Shown here piece after piece: positions 16,026 to 24,853 of a stretch of 34,943 nt of DNA (positions are counted from its first letter, which is position 1; the number at the start of each line of letters is the position of its first letter). The DNA comes from Pseudomonadota bacterium (GTDB taxonomy: Bacteria > Pseudomonadota > Gammaproteobacteria > Burkholderiales > Rhodocyclaceae). The notes below the pieces were generated by a model. It worked only from the letters and a program-made list of their open reading frames with translations. It had not been told where the DNA came from and made no database searches. The stretch covers positions 1 through 34,943 of the forward strand of contig JAFEDH010000005.1 in NCBI GenBank assembly GCA_018241695.1, read 5' to 3'. Position numbers and translations under genes: made by a program.

Positions 16026-16936
16026 TACCGAATCACCTTTGGAAATGCCCCGCAATCAAAAGAAAGTTCTCGGGTCGCTGTAAGTTCCTTGAAATTTCCG
16101 CATTTCAAATCCCCACCCAGCCATTCACCAAGCTGTTCAAGATCCTTATCAAATATCTGCTCAAGACTGGCACGCACACTGGCGTTGAGAACCGGACGCT
16201 CACGCATGGTAAGTTTCCGCTTGATCCAGTTGCGCCAGCCTTGTGGCACCAGGCGGCGCCGCAAACGTGCGGCAAGTTCCGGTTTGAAAATAAAGTTGTA
16301 CAGGGGAAATCTTCTTAGCCGCTCCGCGGAAACGTTGGCTGGTTGCATTCCCTGATTCCAGACCGGCACACCACGATAGCCAATATGGCGGCAGATACGC
16401 TCAAATTCCTGCTGCGGCCGGCAACTGATCCGCTCGAAAAAAACCGGTAGGATGCTTTGTGCTCCATATCCTTTCAGAAATGGTTCCAGTTGCATTGCGT
16501 ATTGGCTGTAAGCAATCAGTTCCGGATAACGCTCCACCGCAACATCAATATCGCAACGGATCACGCCCATGCTCCATTCATGCATATAGTGAGATATCAA
16601 ACGGTCAATAGGGTGACGCATGACGTAAATCAATTTTGCGTCAGGCACACTATCCAGCATACGTTCTACGGTCGAGGGGTGAGTTGGCAACTTGGTGTAA
16701 TGGGTACTGGCCTCCCCCAGCAATGCATCTTCCGGGGCCTTGTTGAATAGTTCGGCATACCAATTAATTCCTTTGTGGAACTGTCTGTCATCGCTGAAAT
16801 AATTGGGTTCCTTTGGCTCACACATGAAAATACCCGGCTGTCGGGAAAGTTGCTCAAATAGCGTGCTCGTCGCCGACTTCATGGCGCCAATGATGATGAA
16901 GTCCGGCAAACGGAGTAGATTGCGTTGGGGATTCAT
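16025..16936 (-). CDS. Sulfotransferase, PAPS-dependent
   Basis: 303-residue sulfotransferase-fold protein, predicted to move a sulfuryl group from 3'-phosphoadenosine-5'-phosphosulfate to a hydroxyl of a sugar. The 5'-phosphosulfate-binding loop is 'IIGAMKSATSTL' (K20 to L26), close to the N terminus as in heparan-sulfate-type enzymes. The 3'-phosphate motif is 'YVMRHPIDRLISHYMHE' with R107. The N-terminal 'EPKEPNYFSDD' segment also fits that group. The ATG at 16936 overlaps the upstream GT2 stop as ATGA. Placed between two glycosyltransferases in an EPS operon, it probably sulfates the polysaccharide or its lipid-linked repeat. No PAPS synthesis genes are in the window; housekeeping CysDNC would supply the donor. 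Confidence 0.88.
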   Translation of the reverse strand: MNPQRNLLRLPDFIIIGAMKSATSTLFEQLSRQPGIFMCEPKEPNYFSDDRQFHKGINWYAELFNKAPEDALLGEASTHYTKLPTHPSTVERMLDSVPDAKLIYVMRHPIDRLISHYMHEWSMGVIRCDIDVAVERYPELIAYSQYAMQLEPFLKGYGAQSILPVFFERISCRPQQEFERICRHIGYRGVPVWNQGMQPANVSAERLRRFPLYNFIFKPELAARLRRRLVPQGWRNWIKRKLTMRERPVLNASVRASLEQIFDKDLEQLGEWLGGDLKCGNFKELTATRELSFDCGAFPKVIR

Positions 16937-17928
16937 GCGCCGGGAATCGAATACGCCTTCATCGGATGCCACCAGTTGATCCAGATATCACGCCATTGGT
17001 ATTCGACTGCGACCTTGTCCTTACGCCCGGAAGTCTGCCGAATCCTGGAAACCATTCGTCCCAGCCACCACATCAGATTGGCGGCTGTCAGGCCAAGACG
17101 GCCATAACGCTGGTAAAAGAATCGTGTCCGTGATTCATAAAAGTAACGTGGCAAACGTTTACGCTGCAGTGTCTTGCGTTTTACCGAAGAACTCCCGCCC
17201 CTCAGATGAACCACACGAGCACGCGGATCATGAACAATCTCCCAGCCGGACTGTCGTGCCCGATGACAGAATTCCACATCCTCGAAATACATGAAATACC
17301 CGGAATCAAGCAGACCCACCTGATCAAAGACAGCCTCACGAACAAGAACACAGGCAAAGCTGGTCCACTCGGGCTGAAACATATTCTCCTGTACGGGCTG
17401 TGCCACGATGTACCGGGACAGCAGTCGACTGACCACACCAGTTTGAGCGGAAAGAATCATCTCGCTAAAGGGTGTATGGAACTTGAAACAGCTTTCCTGC
17501 CCCGAACCATCGGCCCATTCGAGCCGGGGGCTGACCAAACCCGCTCGGGGATGATTCCCGATCGATTCCATAAGAATTTTGATCGCACCTGGTCTGATCA
17601 GAGTATCACTGTTCAACAACAGGTAATACTCGGCCTGAATCTGGATTATCCCGAGATTGTTCCCCCCAGCAAAACCCTGGTTGAATTTCGAACGTACCGG
17701 AATCACAACATCATCATGGGTATTTTGAATCAACCATTCTTCAATCTGCTCCATCGAGCCATCATCGGAATGGTTATCCACTAAAACGACTTTTGCCTTC
17801 ATCCCAGTCAATTCGGGCAACAAAGATGCAAGGCAGTCGATCACCAGGTTCGCAGTGCGAAAATTGATCATGACCACCGATAACAGGGTTTTCTCCTTAT
17901 TGACACTTCCAGTGCTTCCGTCGGACAT
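16933..17928 (-). CDS. Glycosyltransferase family 2, rhamnosyltransferase-like
   Basis: 331-residue GT-A transferase with 'LLSVVMINFRTANLV' at the N terminus, 'VVLVDNHSDDGSM', 'FNQGFAGGNNLGI', 'LLLNSDTLIRPGA' with the metal-binding Asp, and 'GYFMYFEDVEFCHRARQSGW' in the acceptor region. This order is typical of WbbL-like rhamnosyltransferases and related EPS enzymes, though the donor is not certain. A basic C-terminal region ('RKTLQRKRLPRYFYESR') probably contacts the membrane. I prefer the ATG at 17928, which has AAGGG 8 nt upstream, over the ATG at 17934, which is too close to it. It begins 11 bp after the flippase gene and ends in an ATGA overlap with the sulfotransferase gene. Confidence 0.9.
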   Translation of the reverse strand: MSDGSTGSVNKEKTLLSVVMINFRTANLVIDCLASLLPELTGMKAKVVLVDNHSDDGSMEQIEEWLIQNTHDDVVIPVRSKFNQGFAGGNNLGIIQIQAEYYLLLNSDTLIRPGAIKILMESIGNHPRAGLVSPRLEWADGSGQESCFKFHTPFSEMILSAQTGVVSRLLSRYIVAQPVQENMFQPEWTSFACVLVREAVFDQVGLLDSGYFMYFEDVEFCHRARQSGWEIVHDPRARVVHLRGGSSSVKRKTLQRKRLPRYFYESRTRFFYQRYGRLGLTAANLMWWLGRMVSRIRQTSGRKDKVAVEYQWRDIWINWWHPMKAYSIPGA

Positions 17929-17939
17929 ATCCATTACCC

Positions 17940-19241
17940 TTACATAATCTGTACGGAAGAAACAACCAGCATGGATGCAACAAGAATCGGAATATCAAGC
18001 CTGGGTTGCCATAAGCCAATTCTTGAATAGCAAAATGCATTGACCGGGTACATAACCCAAGATACTGATGCAAGAGCGATGACCAAACCTCGGGCTCCCC
18101 AGAAATAGGCCCCCAAGAACATCGCAAGGATCTGCAAGCAGATTTGTACGAACAAAAGCATGGAACTGACCCGAACCATACCTTTGGCAAAAAGTATGCC
18201 GTTGTAAGAGGACGATACACAACCGGCCAAGGACCCCAAAGCCATGACCCTCAGCATCCAGGCCGCATCCGAGTAACGGGGGTCGTACAAGAGGTGAACA
18301 AGAACTGGACCGTAGTACACATAGATGGCACTGATCAGCCAGTACGGTACAGTCTGTATCAGCCTGCTTTTTGCCACCAGTTTGAATAGGCCCTCCGGTT
18401 GGGTTCTCAATGTCTCTGAATATGCTGCAAACATGACCTTGCTACTGATTTGGTCAACAACCTGTCTTGGTAACTGGTCCAGCGCCATCGCGATAGAGAA
18501 AAATGCCAACACTTTGACGTCCAGCAGATCACCGATCAAAAGTCGGTTTCCCTCTCCTGACAAAAACGTCAAGGCAGAGCTTACAAAAAACCATTGCCCC
18601 AGCGATAACAAATCCTTCAATGCATCACGATGCAACATCAGGCGATTGCGCTCCCCTTCAAGCCAGAAATGACTGGCGATCATTTTTACGATCGCGCTGA
18701 TGATATTGCCTGCCACGAGCGACCAGATGGAACGATCAATAAAGGCCCACAGGATGGTGATCGCCAGCCCGAACGCATAAGAACCAACGTCAAGAAAAGT
18801 AATCCTTGCTATGCCAAGGCTTCTATTTGCCAATGCAATTTTGGTGGAATTGAGACTGGTGATCATGGCCACAGTGCCTGCTACAGGCAATATGTCAGCC
18901 AGCATGGGCTCCTTATAAAAAGTTGCCACGGTGGGTGCGATTAACCACAACACTCCCCACATGAGTCCCCCACGAAGGATCTGAAGTGTCCATGCAGTAT
19001 TGAAAAAATCGGAGGAACCCCCGTTCTTGTTTTGTACGATGGACTGTGTAACACCAAGATCCGATAAAAGAGCTACACCGCTCATGACCGCTTGAACAAT
19101 CGCCATCAACCCGAATGCTTCAGGGAAAAGCAAGCGGGTCAGGATCAGGTTTCCAAATAATCTTAAAAACTGATTCGAACCGTAGCCCAATATTGTCCAA
19201 CTACCCGCAGAAAATATCCGACGCCTTAAGGTTGCCGTCAT
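17940..19241 (-). CDS. wzx: Lipid-linked oligosaccharide flippase (Wzx-like)
   Basis: 433-residue polytopic membrane protein of the polysaccharide-transporter/MOP superfamily, predicted to move undecaprenyl-pyrophosphate repeat units across the inner membrane. The start 'LRRRIFSAGSWTILGYGSNQFLR' followed by 'LILTRLLFPEAFGLMAI' is the family's hallmark first helix pair. About twelve hydrophobic segments can be seen, ending at 'LDIPILVASMLVVSSVQIM'. 'GVTQSIVQNK' and 'FFNTAWTLQILRG' also match this family. Its neighbours are a Wzy-like polymerase 38 bp upstream and a glycosyltransferase 11 bp downstream, the expected setting. GGTGA lies 5 nt before the ATG. Confidence 0.9.
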   Translation of the reverse strand: MTATLRRRIFSAGSWTILGYGSNQFLRLFGNLILTRLLFPEAFGLMAIVQAVMSGVALLSDLGVTQSIVQNKNGGSSDFFNTAWTLQILRGGLMWGVLWLIAPTVATFYKEPMLADILPVAGTVAMITSLNSTKIALANRSLGIARITFLDVGSYAFGLAITILWAFIDRSIWSLVAGNIISAIVKMIASHFWLEGERNRLMLHRDALKDLLSLGQWFFVSSALTFLSGEGNRLLIGDLLDVKVLAFFSIAMALDQLPRQVVDQISSKVMFAAYSETLRTQPEGLFKLVAKSRLIQTVPYWLISAIYVYYGPVLVHLLYDPRYSDAAWMLRVMALGSLAGCVSSSYNGILFAKGMVRVSSMLLFVQICLQILAMFLGAYFWGARGLVIALASVSWVMYPVNAFCYSRIGLWQPRLDIPILVASMLVVSSVQIM

Positions 19242-19279
19242 GGAATCACCAGCGGGAGATACTTCATCACAGGCCGAAT

Positions 19280-20824
19280 CTAGCCCGAGACGAGCGGTTT
19301 TGGCTGTCGATTAACAGCCAACGCTACAGTTTCAGTGTGTTCTTGATGCAGGAGCCGAATGTATGCCACGGATAATCCCGCTACCGACCAATAGAGCACG
19401 GGGATGACAGTGATACTGCTGACTGTAAATATGATGACGAGTATCCCCGCCAGAGTAGCAAGCAAGGTTCGACCAAGAAGTCGTTCCTCCTCGGCCTTGT
19501 CGTCAAGGAGTTTCATGCTCTTGTATACGCCGATAACTACAACAAAAAAGAAACCCAGAAACAATCCCAACCCCACCAGGCCATTGGACAAACCAATAGC
19601 CAGATAGGTATTGACGATATCGATCATGCCTTGTCCCTGTTTGAGCTCCTGCATGGCTGGTGAATAGATGTAATCGTAGGCACCGAACCAGGGGTTCTGC
19701 ATGATGAGTTGAATGGATATTTCCAGTAATCGTTGCCGATAATCTATGTTCTCGACTTCCACCGTACCCACGAATGGCAACAGATCGATAAGCTTGCCTC
19801 CGGCAGGAGATACTAGCAATACCAAAAAAATTGCAGCGCCTGCTGAGCCCAGTTTCACAAGATTCTGGACTGGTTTTTTTCCAAGCGCAACGAATACAAA
19901 TACCATGGCGACCGTCCCCACCCAGGGCCCGCGTGAGACAGAAGCAGCCAAGCCGGCAAGCAAGGTAAAAGCACCCAACATCCACTCTTTCTTTCCAGCA
20001 ACCGATTTTTTGAGATAAAGCCAGAATCCCAACGCGATGGTCATCACGTATCCGAGAGGAATCGGTTGCCCCGTAGAGCCTTGGGCACGCAAATCTCCTG
20101 GCTCTCGCTCCAGATATCCTCCAAAATTCCAGCTGACTCCGAGCGCATCCGGCAATGAGGCATAGAGCAACCAGTGCCTGGCAAATTCGACTGTCGCTAT
20201 CAAACCCATCACGATTGCGGCGACAGCAAAGGCCATCAAGGTATCTTTCAATTCTTGCAAGGTCCGTTGAGAACGGCTCATTACGTAGTACGGCAAAATA
20301 ATATCCATAAACTCGTAAAACACCCCTTGCCGAAGGGTATTGGTTAAAGTACTTGCCATGAACATCAATCCAACTTGTACACAGATAAAGCCGAGCACGA
20401 ATTTATCTGCCTTGCCCTCACCAAACCTGCCCAATGCCGGGCGTTGTTGAATTCTCAGAAACTCGGGTAATAAAATTACCAACGTCAGCAGACGGACGTA
20501 GTTGATATCGAAAAAATAGCGGATCACACCCAGCCCACTCACCTCGGCAGGGATCGATGGTGCCGCAAACAGTAAAAAAAAGAAAAGCGCGGACCTATTC
20601 TTTTCGCGCGGAAGAATAAGTAGCAGAAGCACTGCGACAATGGTGGTGTATATCCAATAATCGTGTGCAAGAAAGACTGCCAGAGTAATCCCAAACCACA
20701 CATTGCGTCGCCGGACAAAGTCCGAGTCCGCCATAGCCATGTTACAAGCGGGCTTTTTGGTAAGGATGAAAACAGGTGTCGCCAATATCAATATGACGAT
20801 GAGTGCGCGCAAACTCTCGGGCAT
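19280..20824 (-). CDS. O-antigen ligase/polymerase-like membrane protein (Wzy-type)
   Basis: 514-residue integral membrane protein with about a dozen hydrophobic segments, predicted to polymerise the EPS repeat on the periplasmic side. The long periplasmic loop carries 'GQPIPLGYVMTIALGFWLYL' followed by 'GLAASVSRGPWVGTVAMVFV', with the 'S-R-G-P-W' pattern of the O-antigen ligase/polymerase (Wzy_C) domain. A second loop holds 'IDYRQRLLEISIQLIMQNPWFG', which also matches that domain. The N terminus runs straight into a hydrophobic helix. It begins 16 bp after the exosortase gene and precedes wzx. The fold does not tell a Wzy polymerase from a WaaL ligase; the EPS setting favours a polymerase. 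Confidence 0.82.
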   Translation of the reverse strand: MPESLRALIVILILATPVFILTKKPACNMAMADSDFVRRRNVWFGITLAVFLAHDYWIYTTIVAVLLLLILPREKNRSALFFFLLFAAPSIPAEVSGLGVIRYFFDINYVRLLTLVILLPEFLRIQQRPALGRFGEGKADKFVLGFICVQVGLMFMASTLTNTLRQGVFYEFMDIILPYYVMSRSQRTLQELKDTLMAFAVAAIVMGLIATVEFARHWLLYASLPDALGVSWNFGGYLEREPGDLRAQGSTGQPIPLGYVMTIALGFWLYLKKSVAGKKEWMLGAFTLLAGLAASVSRGPWVGTVAMVFVFVALGKKPVQNLVKLGSAGAAIFLVLLVSPAGGKLIDLLPFVGTVEVENIDYRQRLLEISIQLIMQNPWFGAYDYIYSPAMQELKQGQGMIDIVNTYLAIGLSNGLVGLGLFLGFFFVVVIGVYKSMKLLDDKAEEERLLGRTLLATLAGILVIIFTVSSITVIPVLYWSVAGLSVAYIRLLHQEHTETVALAVNRQPKPLVSG

Positions 20825-20840
20825 ATCGTATTTGTATCAG

Positions 20841-21704
20841 CTATCGCCCATGGACGATCCGAATCAGGACGATATCAATCACGAAAATGGTCAACAGGGC
20901 TGCGATAAACAGCACCATGCCGGAAAACTCATGAAGGAATCCCTGCCCTGCCGCATCGCCCCAGTGATAGGTAACGAGAGAGAGAAAAACAACGCGCACA
21001 ATATTTGCAGCAAAGGCAACCGGTAGCAGGCTAGCCAGCATCACTCCGTTATGCACCCAACTCTTGCGCTGCATCAGGTATAGGTACAACAGTCCGATGG
21101 CAGTGAGGCTGAACATCGAGTTGATACCGGAGCATGCGTCTGCCACCAGCAATTGATACTGCCCAATCGTCAGTATTACCCCATTACGTGCGACTGGATA
21201 GCCGGCTGTATACAGAATCTGCTCCGCCACCATGGAAACATACTTTTTCAATGGCCCGGTAATCCCATCCACAAAGATCCCAGGGAGCGGAATCAGGTAG
21301 ATGAGAAATAACAACAGGAACCAGTATGTAGCAATACCCTTCTTCCCGCGCATCGACAGCAGGGTGCCACCACAAACCGGGATCAGGGATCCAACCTCCA
21401 GAATGCTGATGTTCATGGCCCGGCCAAGCGCGTAGATCAAAAGACCAGGAAGCAAAATAAAAAATCCCGGGATCGGTGTGGTCGCTTCTGCTGGAGAAAC
21501 CAGAACGGATCGGCGCTCCCAGAGCAACCACAGAATCACGGCCAGGATAATAGGACCATGGGCAAAATCCGGCTCCTGCCAGATCGTCGTTGCAAGCACA
21601 TAAAAAACGGGGATGTACAGAATCAATAATCCCGCAATGACAGGTCCCCATTCATGGCCCCATGTATGCCATGACGGTTGGCCATTCACACTGGAGGGCG
21701 TCAT
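20841..21704 (-). CDS. xrtB: Exosortase, EpsH/XrtB type
   Basis: 287-residue multi-pass membrane transpeptidase-like protein that processes PEP-CTERM signals on exported proteins. The predicted catalytic residues are all present: C191 in 'ADACSGINSM', R237 in 'FAANIVRVVF' and H258 in 'GFLHEFSG'. Other family marks are 'WEPDFAHG'-like 'WQEPDFAHGPII' near residue 42, 'IPLPG' near 138 and 'NGVILTIGQYQLLVADAC' before the cysteine. There are about eight hydrophobic segments. The ATG at 21704, 11 bp after epsG, starts the protein before the first helix; the longer form runs back into epsG. The link with EpsB, EpsD, EpsE, EpsF, EpsG and EpsL points to the B type. No EpsI follows and no PEP-CTERM substrate is visible in the window. 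Confidence 0.92.
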   Translation of the reverse strand: MTPSSVNGQPSWHTWGHEWGPVIAGLLILYIPVFYVLATTIWQEPDFAHGPIILAVILWLLWERRSVLVSPAEATTPIPGFFILLPGLLIYALGRAMNISILEVGSLIPVCGGTLLSMRGKKGIATYWFLLLFLIYLIPLPGIFVDGITGPLKKYVSMVAEQILYTAGYPVARNGVILTIGQYQLLVADACSGINSMFSLTAIGLLYLYLMQRKSWVHNGVMLASLLPVAFAANIVRVVFLSLVTYHWGDAAGQGFLHEFSGMVLFIAALLTIFVIDIVLIRIVHGR

Positions 21705-21715
21705 CCGAATCCAGC

Positions 21716-22618
21716 TCAAAACACGTTGAAGACAGCACCGACAATCGTGGCACTGGCATGATTGACGGATTCTGAAATTCCACGCACTTTCCACATCCGG
21801 GTGGTGTTTTTACGTGCAACAACCAAGGCTGCTCCGGCACGTACCGCAATCGTCTGTGCATCAGGATAATCACCCGAGGAGGGTGAATCAATCAGGATGG
21901 CATCGAATTCCTGCGACAGTTCCCGCAGCAGCTGAGGAAACAATGGTCGCGCCAGTAGTTCGAGCGGATTTGGGGGTATGACGCCCGCAGGCAAAACCGA
22001 GAGATGCGGCAAGCCATCAATTGGCTGTATGACCGGATCATTGCCACCACGTCCTGTCAGAACCGCGGATAATCCGTGGCGGTTTGTAATGCCAAACAGC
22101 AAATGCTGAATCGGGTGACGCAAATCTGCGTCGATCAGCAGGGTCTTTTGTCCCATCTGGGAAAATGCCACTGCCAGATTCGCAGCAATGTAACTGCGTC
22201 CCTCCCCACGTTCTGCGCTGACAACGGCCAATGCCCTGCTGGATGGAGCACCATCGAACCAGCGCAGCATCAGTTGACTGCGCAAAGCTCCAATGGCGCG
22301 AGCCTGCGGGCTCATGGGGGAATAGGCGCTGATGACTGCCTGGCTGACAGGACTCTCACCGGGCACAAGATAGGAATGATCGAACTGTCGTGACAACGCG
22401 AACTCGATGTCGGCCGGTGTCAACAGCCCCAGCTCAACTGCCGCATCACCAAAACGCAATCCCTTTTCACGCTGCAACTGAAGGATGGCCTCGGCGCCAT
22501 CCAGCGTCAACCGACCAGACTGAATCAGCAGAGTGCCGATCGAGCGCTCACCTTGCACAACAACATTGGTACTGCTTACGGTGGAAACCACATTCGACGA
22601 ATTCAACACGCCTTTCAT
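21716..22618 (-). CDS. epsG: Chain-length determinant tyrosine kinase EpsG
   Basis: 300-residue cytoplasmic BY-kinase-like ATPase that works with EpsF to set polymer length. The N-terminal 110 residues hold a 'GTLLIQSGRLTLDGAEAIL' / 'GLLTPADIEFAL' segment like the MshEN/GspE-N domain. The ATPase domain follows with 'VSAERGEGRSYIAANLAVAF' as Walker A, 'TLLIDADLRHP' as Walker A', and 'FDAILIDSPSS' as Walker B. In the P-loop the usual GKS/T is GRS, so an arginine replaces the lysine; to my knowledge this also occurs in other EpsG proteins. A Tyr-rich autophosphorylation tail is absent. The ATG overlaps the epsF stop as ATGA. Confidence 0.9.
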   Translation of the reverse strand: MKGVLNSSNVVSTVSSTNVVVQGERSIGTLLIQSGRLTLDGAEAILQLQREKGLRFGDAAVELGLLTPADIEFALSRQFDHSYLVPGESPVSQAVISAYSPMSPQARAIGALRSQLMLRWFDGAPSSRALAVVSAERGEGRSYIAANLAVAFSQMGQKTLLIDADLRHPIQHLLFGITNRHGLSAVLTGRGGNDPVIQPIDGLPHLSVLPAGVIPPNPLELLARPLFPQLLRELSQEFDAILIDSPSSGDYPDAQTIAVRAGAALVVARKNTTRMWKVRGISESVNHASATIVGAVFNVF

Positions 22619-24003
22619 TTCGACTCCAGCCGTAACAACTGTTGGCGTGCAATCTCTACGAGACGGTTGCTCCTGCGTGGGCCTTCTATCACGGCCAGTA
22701 CTGGAACCTGTAACATTTCAACCAGATCGTCGACGGTACGTACCTTCTTGTCGAGAAGTTCAAGCAAATAAGCTGCCCCTCCCCCAAGAATGAGTGCAAG
22801 CAGGAGTGTCATGGCAAGGCTCTTCTTGATATTCGGGCTGGCCGGTTCCGGTGGCTGGATAGCCGGGTTCAGCACCGATACATTGGTCTGGGTGACCTGA
22901 CTCTCCAAGCTGGTCTGGTTGTAGCGCTTGATCACCGTGTCGTAGGCACTTTGTGCTGCATCCACATCGCGCTGGAGCACCGCAAGTCGATCACGACCTC
23001 CTTTGAGTTCGAGCAACTTTTTTTTCTGACTCTCGATTGCAGCCCTCAACTGGGATTCCTTACTCAGTGCAATATTCTTTGAGGTGGATAGACTGCTGAC
23101 GATTGCATTTTTTTCCGACTGCAATTGCGCCTTGAGTGTAGCCAGCTCGGCTGCCATACGTTGGTATTGGGGGTGGTTTACACCCAGATTCTCACCTGCC
23201 TCCTGTAGCTTGGCTTCCTGGCGGGCAATATCGGTTTTCAGACTTTGCACCATCGAACTTTGATTCACATCGGGCAATTCGTCCGATTTCGCATTCTGCT
23301 TACTACGTACTTCAACTGCCTGCTCCTGAGCCTGGGTAAGTTGGGCGGTGAGTTCATTGAGCCTGGCCATCTCGGTATCCAGATGCTCTTCCTTGGAAAC
23401 AATGCCATGTTCCTGCTGGTATTCAGAGAGTGCCGCCTGGGCTTTTTCAAGGTTTTCACGCATGACCTTGGCCTGATCACCAAACCAGCGGGAATACTGT
23501 CGTGCCGGATCGACCTTGAGCTCGATATTGGTGATGATGTATGCCTGTGCGTAGGCATTGGCCACGGCGGCAGCAAAGCTCGGATCTCCAGCGGCAAAGC
23601 TGATACTGATGATATTGGTGCCATTGGAAATACTGACCATGAGCCCCTTTTGCAGCAATTCACCAATCCAGTATTGCAGGTTGGTCTTTCCCCCGGTCTC
23701 ATCCTGCCAGCGCCTTTTCAGTGTCGGGCTCTGGTCCAGCTTGAGCGCAGTAACTACCTGTTGCGCGATATGGTCACTCTTGATGATGTCAACCTGGGTC
23801 TGCAGATAGCCTGGGACCACGGGCAGAAAAGCGCCGGCGACCGGATCGGACGACTTGACATCGAATACCAGACTGGTGCTGGTGACATATTGCTTTGGCA
23901 TCAACAGCGTAACCGTGATACCCACAACAAGGGTGAACAAAAAAACCCCGAATGCCACTTTCCAGTGTGCGCGCAGGATCAGCAGCAGATGCAGCGGGTT
24001 CAT
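22615..24003 (-). CDS. epsF: Chain-length determinant protein EpsF (Wzz/PCP family)
   Basis: 462-residue inner-membrane polysaccharide co-polymerase. It has a first membrane helix ('VAFGVFLFTLVVGITVTLLM', residues 15-34), a Wzz-type domain with 'YVTSTSLVFDVKSSDPVAG', then a long periplasmic coiled coil (about 170-370) rich in Ala, Glu, Lys and Gln. A Pro-rich stretch 'NPAIQPPEPASPN' precedes the second membrane helix ('LAMTLLLALILGGGAAYLLE'). The final ~45 residues lie in the cytoplasm next to the kinase. This is the expected layout for the PCP-2-like partner of a separate kinase. The ATG is 9 bp after epsE and its stop overlaps epsG. Confidence 0.93.
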   Translation of the reverse strand: MNPLHLLLILRAHWKVAFGVFLFTLVVGITVTLLMPKQYVTSTSLVFDVKSSDPVAGAFLPVVPGYLQTQVDIIKSDHIAQQVVTALKLDQSPTLKRRWQDETGGKTNLQYWIGELLQKGLMVSISNGTNIISISFAAGDPSFAAAVANAYAQAYIITNIELKVDPARQYSRWFGDQAKVMRENLEKAQAALSEYQQEHGIVSKEEHLDTEMARLNELTAQLTQAQEQAVEVRSKQNAKSDELPDVNQSSMVQSLKTDIARQEAKLQEAGENLGVNHPQYQRMAAELATLKAQLQSEKNAIVSSLSTSKNIALSKESQLRAAIESQKKKLLELKGGRDRLAVLQRDVDAAQSAYDTVIKRYNQTSLESQVTQTNVSVLNPAIQPPEPASPNIKKSLAMTLLLALILGGGAAYLLELLDKKVRTVDDLVEMLQVPVLAVIEGPRRSNRLVEIARQQLLRLESK

Positions 24004-24012
24004 GTTGAGTAA

Positions 24013-24825
24013 TCAGAACAGGCTTTCGCCAACGTAGATCACATCATCCGGCTGCACCTTGTCATCGCCCTTGACGCCCACCCGTTCTCCACTGGAGCCA
24101 CGACGATAGACGTCCAGTCCGCGTTCCGTACCCCGATCCGTCAAGCCGCCACCCTGCGCCAGGGCCTGACGCACGGTCATGTTGCGCTCCAGCCGATAGG
24201 AGCCGGGGTGCTGCACTTCGCCATAAACATAAAACACCGGGTGCTTGGCTACAAAAATCACATCACCACCGGCAACCGTGATGTCGTCCTTGAAATCGTT
24301 GTTCAGGAACATGCCCGCCACATCCACCTCCCGGCGAAAAGGTTTCCCGTCTCGAACGCCGGTAATGATGACCGTATCCGCCCCATCGGGGAGAACCCCT
24401 CCAGCCATGGCCAATATTTCGGTAAGCCGCGTATTGAAGGTCTCCAGCGGAAACCGTCCCGGATGCCCTACCTGCCCAATGACTGAAACCTGGTTGCCAA
24501 GGTTTTTCAGCAGCAGAATACTGACCTGCGGCTTTTTAACGAAAGAGCCATCCTGCAATGCCTTCGCGATCGCCTGTTCTGCCGATGCAATCGTCATTCC
24601 ACCGATCTTGATCGCCCCGATCAGCGGGAAAGTGATCATGCCGTTCTCGGACACGCGTGTTTCAAGTGTCAGGTCGGTATTCTGAAACACGCTGATACGA
24701 ATATTGTCACCCTCACCGAGCCGGTAATCAGGCAAAGCCCCCTGGGCAATCGCTCCTGCCGCAAGCAACAGCGACATGACCATGAACGTGCACTTCGCAA
24801 TCCATTGCTTGAGCTTGGTTGCCAT
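24013..24825 (-). CDS. epsE: Polysaccharide export protein EpsE (Wza/OPX-like)
   Basis: 270-residue periplasmic/outer-membrane export protein. A signal peptide ends at about 'LLAAGAIAQG'. There is no lipobox cysteine, so it is probably a type I signal rather than a lipoprotein. The poly-export domain starts 'PDYRLGEGDNIRISVFQN', continues to 'ISENGMITFPLIGAIKIGG'-like strands, and is followed by two SLBB repeats: 'QVSVIGQVGHPGRFPLE' and 'FYVYGEVQHPGSYRLERNMT'. The protein is shorter than Wza because it lacks a C-terminal amphipathic helix, as is usual for EpsE. The ATG at 24825 matches the signal peptide; the longer form would overlap epsD by 14 bp and adds hydrophilic residues in front. It lies 28 bp after epsD. 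Confidence 0.92.
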   Translation of the reverse strand: MATKLKQWIAKCTFMVMSLLLAAGAIAQGALPDYRLGEGDNIRISVFQNTDLTLETRVSENGMITFPLIGAIKIGGMTIASAEQAIAKALQDGSFVKKPQVSILLLKNLGNQVSVIGQVGHPGRFPLETFNTRLTEILAMAGGVLPDGADTVIITGVRDGKPFRREVDVAGMFLNNDFKDDITVAGGDVIFVAKHPVFYVYGEVQHPGSYRLERNMTVRQALAQGGGLTDRGTERGLDVYRRGSSGERVGVKGDDKVQPDDVIYVGESLF

Positions 24826-24853
24826 GATTTGATTTCCGTACAATATGTCGCTC

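Noticed and set aside
23245..24012. 255-codon plus-strand open frame opposite epsF
   Set aside because: Antisense to the coiled-coil region of EpsF and without protein features; explained by the codon bias of the sense strand.
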